DNA of 64,000 bases from Pseudanabaena sp. Chao 1811 (GTDB taxonomy: Bacteria > Cyanobacteriota > Cyanobacteriia > Pseudanabaenales > Pseudanabaenaceae), in NCBI RefSeq assembly GCF_027942295.1, contig NZ_CP101416.1, forward strand, positions 2,024,001 through 2,088,000, read 5' to 3'. Position numbers and translations under genes: made by a program. The notes beneath the pieces were generated by a model. That model had not been told where the DNA came from, did not search any database, and saw only the letters and a program-made list of their open reading frames with translations. Position 1 is the stretch's first letter; every line of letters starts with the position of its first letter. Below, in pieces: positions 54,562 through 62,679 of the stretch.

Positions 54562-55920
54562 ATGCCGCTACCGATTGTTGCCGTTGTCGGTCGCCCCAAT
54601 GTGGGCAAATCTACCCTTGTAAACCGCCTATCAGGAGAACAATATGCGATCGTCTACGATCAACCAGGTGTAACCCGCGATCGCGTTTATCGCGAATGTT
54701 TTTGGGGAGCCCATGAATTTCAAGTTGTGGATACAGGCGGATTAGTATTTGACGACGAGACTGAGTTTTTACCGATGATTCGTGAACAGGCTGAGATTGC
54801 CATCCGTGAATCGGCAGCAGTAATTTTTGTAGTGGATGGACAGGCAGGAATCACCGATGCTGATGAGCAACTAGGTGGCTGGTTACGTCGGCAAAATATT
54901 CCCGTGCTATTGGCAGTGAACAAATGTGAAGGTTCCAAATATGGACTCTCCTTGGCAGCAGAATTTTGGAATTTGGGGCTAGGCGAGCCAATCCCCATGT
55001 CTGGCATTCATGGTAACGGCACAGGCGAATTACTTGATGAGTTGATCAAACATTTGCCACCTCCTGACGAAGTAGTTAAGGAAAGCGACGAAATTAAAGT
55101 GGCGATTATTGGTCGTCCCAACGTTGGCAAGTCCAGCTTACTCAATTCTTTCATTGGTGAAAATCGGAGCATTGTTAGTCCAATTTCTGGGACAACTCGT
55201 GATGCGATTGATATGTCGGTGGAACGCGATGGCAAGAAATATCGATTGATTGATACCGCAGGAGTCCGTCGTAAAAAAAATATTGATTACGGCATCGAAT
55301 TTTTTAGTATTAACCGTGCTTTTAAAGCGATCGGACGTTCTGATGTCGTTTTGTTAGTAATTGATGCCCTTGATGGTGTTACCGATCAAGATCAAAAGCT
55401 TGCGGGTCGCATCAATGATGAAGGCAAAGCTTGTGTAATCGTGGTCAATAAGTGGGATGCGATCGAAAAAGATTCCTACACCATCTATGACTACACCGCA
55501 GAAGTAAAAAGTCGCTTGATGTTTGTGGAATATGCGCCAATTATTTTTGTCAGTGCATTGACTGGTCAGCGGGTCACTCAAATTCTCGATCGCGTCGATA
55601 TTGCTGCCGAGCAGCATAAACGTCGCGTCCCCACGGCAGTACTGAATGAAGCCCTCACGGAAGCAGTCACATGGCACGCACCACCGACCAGTCGTGGGGG
55701 TAAACAGGGCAAGGTTTATTACTGCACTCAAATTTCCGATAGCCCTCCAACCATCATTTTGTTCGTCAATGATCCTCATCGCTTTAACGATAACTACAAG
55801 CGTTATATCGAAAATCAATTCCGTAAGAGCCTTGGCTTTGAAGGTACTCCCGTAAGGTTTATCTTCCGAGGCAAAAAAGACCGCGAAGTTGAAAAATCAA
55901 AAAATTCAGCCCTTAGATAA
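54562..55920 (+). CDS. der: Ribosome-associated GTPase Der (EngA)
   Basis: A 452-residue protein with two GTPase domains and a KH-like C-terminus, needed for 50S subunit maturation. The first P-loop is GRPNVGKST (residues 8-16) with DTGG and NKCE; the second is GRPNVGKSS (about 183-191) with DTAG and VVNKWD. The tandem G-domain design is unique to Der. The stop codon lies within the left arm of a 21-bp inverted repeat, so that repeat inserted right at the gene's end. Secure. Confidence 0.97.
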   Translation: MPLPIVAVVGRPNVGKSTLVNRLSGEQYAIVYDQPGVTRDRVYRECFWGAHEFQVVDTGGLVFDDETEFLPMIREQAEIAIRESAAVIFVVDGQAGITDADEQLGGWLRRQNIPVLLAVNKCEGSKYGLSLAAEFWNLGLGEPIPMSGIHGNGTGELLDELIKHLPPPDEVVKESDEIKVAIIGRPNVGKSSLLNSFIGENRSIVSPISGTTRDAIDMSVERDGKKYRLIDTAGVRRKKNIDYGIEFFSINRAFKAIGRSDVVLLVIDALDGVTDQDQKLAGRINDEGKACVIVVNKWDAIEKDSYTIYDYTAEVKSRLMFVEYAPIIFVSALTGQRVTQILDRVDIAAEQHKRRVPTAVLNEALTEAVTWHAPPTSRGGKQGKVYYCTQISDSPPTIILFVNDPHRFNDNYKRYIENQFRKSLGFEGTPVRFIFRGKKDREVEKSKNSALR

Positions 55921-56045
55921 ATTTATATCTGTCGCCAGTCTTGTTAGGACACAAAACCAGAAGACGAGTGGCGGCGCGAAGCGCCGCCACTCGTCTTCTG
56001 GTTTTGATTTTAATGCAAGTGACTACAGATATAAATTTATCTAAG
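55912..56045. repeat. Composite element: 21-bp inverted ends enclosing a palindrome
   Basis: Outer arms 55912-55932 and 56025-56045 (CTTAGATAAATTTATATCTGT and its complement) are perfect. Within them lies the palindrome at 55952-56006. The left arm overlaps the der stop codon. The structure looks like a small non-autonomous element, or a palindrome that landed in an older inverted repeat. Confidence 0.75.
55952..56006. repeat. Palindrome, 25-bp perfect arms, CGAAG loop
   Basis: Arms 55952-55976 and 55982-56006. The inner GAGTGGCGGCG and the loop are as at 3453-3505, the outer arms are different. Confidence 0.9.
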
Positions 56046-56145
56046 CCTGATGACGGTTGCTATGATGACTTTGCTATTTGGTACGATTGAATAATTTAAG
56101 TAGCATGAAGCTCTTACTGAAGCGCGATCGCTTGCTACCAAAACT

Positions 56146-56511
56146 ATGACAGCCTTAGAAGAAAACAAATTTGAGACTTACACCCTTGGGGCTGCTACTT
56201 TTGACTTAAGTGGACTGCCCAAGGAATACTACACCCTTGTTGACGGTAGCAAGAGCATTATCTGGGTACAGCCAATTTTCCAATCGTTGGGCTTAAAATC
56301 TTTGCTAGCAGCTTCTTTACCTGTGGAAAATTTTACCCATGCTGTTATTCATGGAAGTGACTATACTGCCATAGTGATCAAGCAGCAGGGCAACTATCTG
56401 GCACTATTGATCGATCCTAAAAGTGAAATTCTGAGCGAGAAATTTTTAAGCTGGGCGCAATCCTTTGATGCCACATCTCTCAGGAATAATCCGAAATTCC
56501 AAGTAATTTAA
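56146..56511 (+). CDS. Conserved-type small cyanobacterial protein, unknown function
   Basis: A 121-residue soluble alpha/beta protein with no signal peptide or membrane segment. FETYTLGAATFDLSGLPKEYY, then SIIWVQPIFQSLGLKSLL and DYTAIVIKQQGNYLALLID, alternate strands and helices in a way that recalls roadblock/longin-like folds, but I cannot assign a family. Codon use matches its neighbours. It precedes dxr on the same strand, with a terminator hairpin in between, so it is probably its own unit. Confidence 0.6.
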   Translation: MTALEENKFETYTLGAATFDLSGLPKEYYTLVDGSKSIIWVQPIFQSLGLKSLLAASLPVENFTHAVIHGSDYTAIVIKQQGNYLALLIDPKSEILSEKFLSWAQSFDATSLRNNPKFQVI

Positions 56512-56512
56512 T

Positions 56513-56547
56513 AAAAATAGAGGGATGCTTTGCATCCCTCTATTTTT
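56513..56547. terminator. Terminator with CTTTG loop
   Basis: Arms AAAAATAGAGGGATG (56513-56527) and its complement (56533-56547), with a T-run on the right. It ends the 121-residue gene. Confidence 0.85.
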
Positions 56548-56550
56548 TAG

Positions 56551-56587
56551 GTAAGGATAGTCTGCGCTGTAGGCAGACTGTCCTTAC
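56551..56587. repeat. Inverted repeat, 15-bp arms
   Basis: Arms 56551-56565 and 56573-56587 (GTAAGGAYAGTCTGC) pair with one wobble around GCTGTAG, immediately after the terminator and upstream of dxr. Confidence 0.75.
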
Positions 56588-56705
56588 TGATGTATGGGAA
56601 TACTCTATTTTTTTGTAGTAAATCGCGATCGCTCAAAATTTTATGCAAGACTTTAAAGCAAGACTTTACGCAAAACTTTAATAAATACTTAACAAGCCCA
56701 TTTTT

Positions 56706-57869
56706 ATGAAACGTATTACTCTGCTTGGCTCTACTGGCTCAATTGGTACACAGACCCTCGATATTGTTGCGGAATATCCTGAAAAATTTCAAGTCGTAGG
56801 TATGACCGCAGGAGGAAATATTGAGCTTTTTGCCCAGCAGATCCGTAAGTTTCAGCCCGAAATTGTGGCGATCGCTAGTGAAACTAAACTTGCCGACCTA
56901 AAAGAGGCGATCGCCGATCTTGCCGTCAAGCCGATCATGTTAGCAGGAGCCGAAGGTGTAGAAACTGTCGCTGCCTATGGAGATTCGGAAGCAGTGGTCA
57001 CAGGGATTGTTGGTTGTGCGGGACTATTGCCCACCATCGCCGCCATCAAAGCAGGAAAAAATATTGCCCTAGCCAACAAAGAAACCCTGATAGCTGGTGG
57101 TGAAGTAGTCGTGCCATTGGTGAAAAAGCATGGCGTGAAATTATTGCCAGCCGATTCGGAACATTCCGCAATTTTCCAATGTTTGCAAGGAGTTCCCGAA
57201 GGCGGACTACGGCGGATTATTCTCACGGCTTCGGGTGGTGCTTTTCGCGATCGCCCCACGGAGGAACTCGCCTCTGTCACTGTCGCCGATGCCTTAAAAC
57301 ATCCCAATTGGGCGATGGGTAAAAAGATTACGATTGATTCCGCCACCTTAATGAATAAGGGATTAGAAGTAATCGAAGCCCATTATCTCTTTGGTGTGGA
57401 TTACGACAAAATCGAAATCGTCATTCATCCCCAAAGTATCATCCATTCACTCATTGAATTAGAAGATACTTCCGTATTAGCGCAACTGGGAATTCCCGAT
57501 ATGCGTTTGCCTCTGCTCTATTCCCTCTCCTATCCCGATCGCATTCCCACCCAATGGGAACGCCTCGATCTCGTCAAGTGTGGCACACTCACCTTCCGCG
57601 CCCCCGATCATCAGAAATATCCCTGTATGGAACTAGCCTATGCCGCGGGTCGCGCAGGTGGCACTATGCCTGCGGTGCTGAATGCTGCTAATGAGCAAGT
57701 AGTAGAACTATTCCTCCAAGAGCGTGTGCGGTATGTGCAGATTGCCGATCTGATTAAGCACGTATGCGATCGGCACAATCTCATCTCGAAGCCAGAACTC
57801 GAAGATATTCTCGAAGCCGATAAATGGGCAAGAAATGCAGTGATTGAGCAAGTTATGGCTACAATTTAG
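56706..57869 (+). CDS. dxr: 1-deoxy-D-xylulose 5-phosphate reductoisomerase
   Basis: A 387-residue enzyme of the MEP isoprenoid route that turns DXP plus NADPH into MEP in the cytoplasm. The NADPH motif [13 protein letters not shown] lies at residues 6-18 and [10 protein letters not shown] at about 121-130. The metal and substrate residues are in [16 protein letters not shown] (about 146-161), SGGAFRD and [10 protein letters not shown]. The fosmidomycin-contacting loop [10 protein letters not shown] is intact. Length is standard. Secure. Confidence 0.97.
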   Translation: MKRITLLGSTGSIGTQTLDIVAEYPEKFQVVGMTAGGNIELFAQQIRKFQPEIVAIASETKLADLKEAIADLAVKPIMLAGAEGVETVAAYGDSEAVVTGIVGCAGLLPTIAAIKAGKNIALANKETLIAGGEVVVPLVKKHGVKLLPADSEHSAIFQCLQGVPEGGLRRIILTASGGAFRDRPTEELASVTVADALKHPNWAMGKKITIDSATLMNKGLEVIEAHYLFGVDYDKIEIVIHPQSIIHSLIELEDTSVLAQLGIPDMRLPLLYSLSYPDRIPTQWERLDLVKCGTLTFRAPDHQKYPCMELAYAAGRAGGTMPAVLNAANEQVVELFLQERVRYVQIADLIKHVCDRHNLISKPELEDILEADKWARNAVIEQVMATI

Positions 57870-57896
57870 CTATTAAAAATCATGTAGGAGATGGCA

Positions 57897-58153
57897 ATGA
57901 TTAACAATTTAACGGCTGAAGAAGAAGATATTCTTGATAGTTATGAGCGTGGTGAGTGGCAATCAATTGATAATCTTCAGGAAGAACTGAATGCTTATCG
58001 GCAAGCTGCTGCTACTTGGATGAAAAAAATCATACAATTAGTTTGACTTTGCCTGAGCAGGAGTTTGAGCAGTTTCAAGAGAAAGCACTCAGCACAGGAG
58101 CATCTTCGCAAACGGTCTTGATCAATTTAATTCGGCAATTTATTGCTTCCTAA
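57897..58153 (+). pseudogene. CopG/RHH-like antitoxin gene with a frameshift at A7
   Basis: Frame 1 from ATG 57897 (GGAG upstream) reads MINNLTAEEEDILDSYERGE and on to AAATWMKK before stopping at 58046. Frame 2, entered at the A-run 58023-58029, continues NHTISLTLPEQEFEQFQEKA and ends QFIAS at 58153. Joined by one extra A they give an 86-residue protein of the usual antitoxin design: a short acidic head followed by a ribbon-helix-helix-like domain. Either one A was lost from an A8 run, or ribosomes or polymerase slip on the run. No toxin gene is adjacent. Confidence 0.6.
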
Positions 58154-58183
58154 AAAAGAGACTCGCTTAGCGAGTCTCTTTTT
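58153..58183. terminator. Bidirectional terminator, CTTAG loop
   Basis: Arms AAAAAGAGACTCG (58153-58165) and its complement (58171-58183), loop CTTAG, with A-run and T-run. It sits between the antitoxin-like gene and convergent desC. Confidence 0.85.
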
Positions 58184-58192
58184 GGTTTGAGA

Positions 58193-59044
58193 TTATTTGG
58201 CGATCGCTGGAGGCATGATTACCTTTGTTGCTAAGCCCAAAGCTCTGAGTACTTGAATCGCCCACCAAGTCACATCAACTTCCCACCAACGCCAGCCCGC
58301 CTTTGCCACATTAGGATAAGCATGGTGATTATTGTGCCAACCTTCGCCATAGGTAACGATTGCTGCCCACCAAAGATTGCGCGAATTATCATTAGTCTCA
58401 AAGGTGCGATAGCCCCACATATGGGTAACAGAATTAATAAACCAAGTGCTATGCCATAAAAATACTGAACGTACACACATTCCCCAAATGACGTAAGACC
58501 AACCGCCCAGCAAATATAAACCAACACCTACAGGAATTTGCAGTAAGAGAAAGTACTTATCTAACCAAAGATAGAAGGGGTCACGCGCCAAATCAGGAGC
58601 ATATCTGAAATACTTATCCGCATCGAAAAAGTCTGATTTAGGGTAAAGAATCCACAACATGTGACTCCACCAAAAACCTTTACGTGCCGAGTAGGGATCT
58701 TTCTCTTCATCTTCAGTATGGGCATGATGTAAGCGGTGTCCTGCAATCCAAAAGATGGGACCTCCTTGTAAAGCTGCCGCACCAATCAAGGCAATCATAT
58801 ATTCCAACCACTTTGGCACTTGGAAACTGCGATGACTCAGCAAGCGATGGTAGCCCAAGCAAATACCAATGCTGCCTAAAAACCAATGCAGTAGGATTGT
58901 GATTCCTAAAGCTGACCATGAAAAGAACCAAGGGGCTAAAAGGGCTAGAGCATGAACAATAGTAAAGAAACCTACCGATACCCAACTCAGTTTTAGTTGT
59001 TCAGGTTGAGGATCAGGAATGATATCTGAAAATAGTCTTGTCAT
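58193..59044 (-). CDS. desC: Acyl-lipid delta-9 fatty acid desaturase (DesC-like)
   Basis: A 283-residue membrane desaturase that puts the first double bond into membrane fatty acids. Three His clusters are in place: HRLLSH (residues 66-71), HRLHHAH (103-109) and HNNHH (about 236-240), with hydrophobic segments at about 25-60 and 160-200. The spacing matches cyanobacterial DesC-type enzymes, which act on glycerolipids with ferredoxin, or stearoyl-CoA-like desaturases. Which lipid and position it acts on is taken from the family. Monocistronic. Confidence 0.92.
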   Translation of the reverse strand: MTRLFSDIIPDPQPEQLKLSWVSVGFFTIVHALALLAPWFFSWSALGITILLHWFLGSIGICLGYHRLLSHRSFQVPKWLEYMIALIGAAALQGGPIFWIAGHRLHHAHTEDEEKDPYSARKGFWWSHMLWILYPKSDFFDADKYFRYAPDLARDPFYLWLDKYFLLLQIPVGVGLYLLGGWSYVIWGMCVRSVFLWHSTWFINSVTHMWGYRTFETNDNSRNLWWAAIVTYGEGWHNNHHAYPNVAKAGWRWWEVDVTWWAIQVLRALGLATKVIMPPAIAK

Positions 59045-59369
59045 ATTTTAAGCGTCTATATCTAAATGGCAGTGCTAAAGGTTTTGAGAAGAAGAGAAGA
59101 ATCGCTAATTCTCAATCTAAAAATTTGGATAAGTTTGTGATCAAAAATTGTAAGCACAACCCTTTCCCATCATGCTCAGGAAGGATATCCAGCACAAAGC
59201 GCCGCCTATCCTATGCAAAACTTGCGTTAGCAAATGATGGCTATTTGAATTTGATGAACTTATGAAATTATTTTTTAGTGAGCTATAAATACAAGGCTAG
59301 CCACTGAGCGATCGCCTATGAAACCTTAACCCGCAGAGGCTCAGTGGTGTGTGAAGTAAAAACTGCCAA
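59045..59369. other. Gene-free stretch between desC and the merR gene
   Basis: About 325 bp upstream of desC and downstream of the merR-like gene. One HIP1 site lies near 59310. I see no convincing gene, repeat or RNA. Confidence 0.55.
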
Positions 59370-59858
59370 TCAATTCACAGCTAAAACCTGTTCTTCAGAT
59401 TTAGCAAGCCCTTGCCAAGAACTACAAGCTTTCTGAAAGTCATGACGAGGATCATCTGATACTGCGCAAGATTCTTTGGGACTGGAACAATCTTGGCACT
59501 CAATATTTTGATGACAGTGATTAATGAGGGGATGAAGTTCATCCAGTAAGATTTGTAGTTGCTGAATGGTTTCCTCGATCGCTCTTGCTTTTTTTGACAA
59601 ACAATCATGCACTGTTTGACAAGTCGGCGATTTGCTATCCTTAGCAGCCAAGATTTCTCTGATGTCATCTAAGCTCAATCCCATCGATTTGGTATGGGTA
59701 ATGAAAGATAGACGATCTACATCTTCTTGACTAAACAAGCGATAGCCAGATTCAGTCCTATGAGGAGGAGGAATTAGCCCAATCCGCTCATAAAAATAAA
59801 GTGTCTGAGGATTAAGACCTAATTTGCGAGAGACTTCACCAACTTGCAGCATTGCCAT
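59370..59858 (-). CDS. MerR-family metal-responsive regulator
   Basis: A 162-residue regulator (ATG 59858; a TTG at 59879 is in frame but less likely). The winged HTH is MLQVGEVSRKLGLNPQTLYFYERIGLIPP, then GYRLFSQEDVDRL. The coiled dimerisation helix follows (LSKKARAIEETIQQLQILLDEL). A Cys in SPTCQTVHDC before the helix and a Cys/His-rich tail (HCHQNIECQDC, then ESC) suit soft-metal sensing like ZntR or CadR. The perfect dyad at 59891-59914, just upstream, is its likely operator, implying self-control. No metal-efflux gene is adjacent, so its other targets lie elsewhere. Confidence 0.85.
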   Translation of the reverse strand: MAMLQVGEVSRKLGLNPQTLYFYERIGLIPPPHRTESGYRLFSQEDVDRLSFITHTKSMGLSLDDIREILAAKDSKSPTCQTVHDCLSKKARAIEETIQQLQILLDELHPLINHCHQNIECQDCSSPKESCAVSDDPRHDFQKACSSWQGLAKSEEQVLAVN

Positions 59859-59890
59859 CTTTGTTTTCACATCCAACAATTACAAGCTTA

Positions 59891-59914
59891 GACCTTATAC
59901 TATGGTATAAGGTC
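59891..59914. promoter_or_regulatory. MerR-type operator dyad
   Basis: The arms GACCTTATAC and GTATAAGGTC are perfect, with four bases between. On the minus strand a TTGACC -35-like box overlaps the dyad edge, leaving about 19 bp to a weak -10, the long spacer typical of MerR-activated promoters. It lies 32 bp upstream of the merR-like ATG. Confidence 0.75.
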
Positions 59915-59970
59915 AAGGGTTTTAGTCAAGTTTCTGGATTGTAAAGAGTTTTCTGTAAATAAAATTCACA

Positions 59971-60017
59971 TATAAAGTTTTGAAAGCGTGGCTTTGCCGC
60001 GCTTTCAAAACTTTATA
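59971..60017. repeat. Palindrome, 21-bp arms with one wobble, CTTTG loop
   Basis: Arms 59971-59991 and 59997-60017 around CTTTG, between the divergent merR-like and Uma2 genes. Shares TTTTGAAAGCGYGG with the palindrome at 54297. Confidence 0.85.
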
Positions 60018-60082
60018 GCGCAACGCACTGAAGGCGATCGCTATATCATTAAGATCATGAAGATATTAACTAAGAGGGCGTT

Positions 60083-60667
60083 ATGGTAACGACAACGAAA
60101 CTCGCTGCAATATCTACACCAGCAAAATATCGCCTTTCGGTGGAGCAGTATTACAAAATGGCAGAGGCGGGCATTTTGGGAATAGAACAGCGTACAGAAT
60201 TAATCGAAGGAGAAATCATTGAAATGTCGGCAATTGGCACAAAACATGCGATTTGTGTTTCTAATCTTGCAGAATTACTGACTGTCCAAACTATCCAAAT
60301 TGCCCATGTGCGCCAGCAAAATCCTATACATTTAAGCGATCGCTCTGAGCCACAACCTGACATTGTTCTAGTGAAACGCCCTAGTAGTCGCTATGCTGAT
60401 TGCCATCCCCAACCTGAAGATATCTTTTTATTGATCGAGGTATCCGATTCCACATTGAAATACGATCGCGAGGTTAAACTTCCCCTGTATGCCAAGGCTG
60501 GAATTGCTGAAGTATGGATTGTGAATATCGACGAGCAAGTATTTGAAGTTTATAGATCGCCTAATCAAGACAGATATGAGCAGGTCAAGATTTATGGCAA
60601 AGGTGAATTGGTTCAGATTAAAAATTTAGGAGTATCAATCCTTGTTAATGAAGTTTTTCAAATTTAA
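60083..60667 (+). CDS. Uma2-family (DUF820) putative restriction-endonuclease-fold protein
   Basis: A 194-residue protein of the Uma2 family, which is greatly expanded in cyanobacteria. The PD-(D/E)XK-like core is visible: ELIEGEIIEMS, then the Asp in EPQPDIVLVK and the Glu in LLIEVSDSTLKYD, and the Lys region VKLPLYAKAGIAEVWIVN. Members are thought to be nucleases, often of unknown target. The start at 60083 is supported by AGAGGG upstream. An IS630 copy lies only 8 bp after its stop. No partner gene is evident. Confidence 0.85.
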   Translation: MVTTTKLAAISTPAKYRLSVEQYYKMAEAGILGIEQRTELIEGEIIEMSAIGTKHAICVSNLAELLTVQTIQIAHVRQQNPIHLSDRSEPQPDIVLVKRPSSRYADCHPQPEDIFLLIEVSDSTLKYDREVKLPLYAKAGIAEVWIVNIDEQVFEVYRSPNQDRYEQVKIYGKGELVQIKNLGVSILVNEVFQI

Positions 60668-60675
60668 GATCAATA

Positions 60676-61704
60676 CAGTCCATTGAGGGATTAAGTAGTA
60701 CAGTAACAACACTTAGTAAACCAATTTTTGAAGAAATCTTTTTCTAACAAGTAAGGGAAAACGTTGATTAAATGCTGAAGTAGTTTTTGAGAATGAGGTC
60801 TAAGCAATCTAATAAAATATTTGAGAACCGACCACATCATCTCAATTGGATTAAAATCAGGAGAATAGGTGGGTAAGTACAAAATCTTAGCACCTGTCGC
60901 TGTAATTGCTTTTGCGACCCCCTCAACTTTATGGCAGTTGAGGTTATCCATGATGATCCTATGCTCAGGACGTAATTTAGGTACTAGGTCATCTTGGACA
61001 AAGGTGAGAAAATCTGCTCCTTTCATAGAACCCTGAATCGTTTTCAGGCAAACAATCCCATCAACTGAAATAGCGCCAATTATTGTGTATTTCTGACCTT
61101 TGTAAAAGGGACGAAGACTGAATACTCTTTTGCCACATTCACTTCTTGCCACAGAGCGTTCCATCCCCTGCCATACTCCCGTTTCATCAATACAAATCAG
61201 ATCTTCAGCTTTCACTTCATTCAATGCTTCCCAAAATTCACATCTTTGCTGTTGTACTGCCTCACTTTTTACCTTTTCATGGCGATAGGTCTTTTTTTTA
61301 GAGTGATGTTATGCCTCTGGAAAAATCGGCACATGCTGCCTGTGGTCACTGATACTCCTGTTTGTTCTGCTACTTCTTCACAGTACTGCCATAGTGTCCA
61401 ATCTGGATGCTCTGAGACAATTTCGAGGATTTTCTCCTGATGCGCTTCGAGGGGACTTTTGATTGGACTACCTAATGGTTTGTGGTTTAGTTCTCCTGTC
61501 TCTCGGTATTGATTCAGTAGTTTTTGCACTGTTTTCGTCGCGACTTGAAATTGCTTCGCTACTTCCCGAATCGATGTATTTCCTGCTTCGTAGTTTGCTA
61601 CGATCTTTTCTCTGAGATCTAGTGAGTAAGGTGCCATTTTTTACTCTCTTTTGGGTTTTGCTATCCTAGCTTATCTTGTACTACTCTTTCCCTCAATAGG
61701 CTGT
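60676..61704 (-). mobile_element. IS630-family insertion sequence
   Basis: A 1029-bp element. Its ends CAGTCCATTGAGGG and (inverted) CAGCCTATTGAGGG continue as similar inverted repeats for about 30 bp including AGTAGTACA. It is flanked by TA on both sides (60674-60675 and 61705-61706), the target duplicated by IS630/Tc1 elements. It contains one transposase gene in two frames. Confidence 0.88.
60691..61637 (-). CDS. IS630 transposase, two frames joined by -1 frameshift
   Basis: The first frame (61637-61269) gives the HTH half: MAPYSLDLREKIVANYEAGN, SIREVAKQFQVATKTVQKLL, ending near ITLKKRPIAMKR. The second (to 60691) gives the DDE half: Asp in ICIDETGVW, Asp in IIMDNLNCHK and Glu in DFNPIEMMW. 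An A8 run on the coding strand near 61292-61299 lets a -1 slip carry KKKTYRHEK directly into the second frame, as expected for programmed frameshifting in this family. The ends are intact, so the element may be active. Confidence 0.85.
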
Positions 61705-61752
61705 AATCGTAATTGTGTACATAAATATATAAACTGTATTTTTAGATAATTC

Positions 61753-62430
61753 CTAAAAATTATATGTAATTTTCTTGGATTGATCTAAGGATATTTTTTT
61801 GTCGCTGATTAACTGTTGATAAATTTTATTAACTACAGGTGTTAAATCTTTTAGCCCGAGCTGCGATTTAATATGATTTTTTAAGGATTCTTCTGATTTA
61901 GGTCTTTTGATCTTGTTGACGACAGTAAGCTTTTTAATTACTAAGTCGTACTGATTAATTTGTTTGTTTTTAGATTGTGATTCTTTATCTTTTGCTGTGG
62001 AAGATTGATTGACTGAAGAAGGATTTGATTGAGGGATTAGTCCACTTTGCAAGCTTGTTTGTATAGCTTCTATGAGTAATACAATATCATCGCTACGCTT
62101 ACAGAATATTTTCTGAGATTTCATATAACTAATCAAGGGATCATATCCTGTATCTTTAGAAATTATATGAAAAAATGATTTTGTCTCTTTCCCAACTAAC
62201 TTGCCTAATTCAAAGGCAATATGAAAATCAAGAGCATTTTTACCATTACCATTAATTTGAATCCATTCAATTTGACTACCTAGTTTTTGAGATTTGATAA
62301 CTAAGTCAGTTGGTATATTATTTTGCTTACTACCAATAAACATTTTAATGTAAATATTTTTATCCTTGATACAGGTGAGATCTATATTTTGGATGTTTTC
62401 ATAATCTACTAGGATGTAATTGGTTAGCAT
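61753..62430 (-). CDS. NYN/PIN-like domain protein
   Basis: A 225-residue protein. The N-terminal 115 residues fit a PIN-like/NYN nuclease domain: YILVDYENIQNID with its first Asp, IYIKMFIGSKQ, ALDFHIAFELGKL, and HIISKDTGYDPLISYMKS with the later acidic residues. A polar linker rich in Ser, Lys and Gln follows (about 130-160). The C-terminal helical part (VIKKLTVVNKIKRPKSEESL to ITYNF) could be a small RNA-binding HTH. AT-rich, without HIP1 sites and beside an IS, so probably acquired. Activity as an RNase is likely from the fold but untested. Confidence 0.65.
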   Translation of the reverse strand: MLTNYILVDYENIQNIDLTCIKDKNIYIKMFIGSKQNNIPTDLVIKSQKLGSQIEWIQINGNGKNALDFHIAFELGKLVGKETKSFFHIISKDTGYDPLISYMKSQKIFCKRSDDIVLLIEAIQTSLQSGLIPQSNPSSVNQSSTAKDKESQSKNKQINQYDLVIKKLTVVNKIKRPKSEESLKNHIKSQLGLKDLTPVVNKIYQQLISDKKISLDQSKKITYNF

Positions 62431-62613
62431 TTATAAATAGATATACTTAAAGTGATTTGAAAGCGAGTATTTCGCGTAACAGATAAATTAGCACTACTGT
62501 GAAGAAAAGCAAAGTAACTTGCTATATCTCCGCCATGAATCATAAATTAAGTTGAATTATCGAAAGATTTGGCGATCGCAAGGATTAAGATCTGATGTAT
62601 ACAAACTGATATA

Positions 62614-62648
62614 GCGAGTTTGAGCTTACCAATGGCAAGTTTGAGCTT
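62614..62648. repeat. Direct repeat GCRAGTTTGAGCTT, 21 bp apart
   Basis: Two copies at 62614-62627 and 62635-62648, one mismatch, starting two helical turns apart and 32 bp before the aldehyde dehydrogenase start. Possible regulator site; it may be chance. Confidence 0.35.
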
Positions 62649-62679
62649 GATGTAGCTACTCAGGAATGGAGAAAAGATC

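Noticed and set aside
59038-59265. 75-codon plus-strand frame after desC start
   Set aside because: Overlaps the desC start on the other strand, has no ribosome site and no recognisable pattern.
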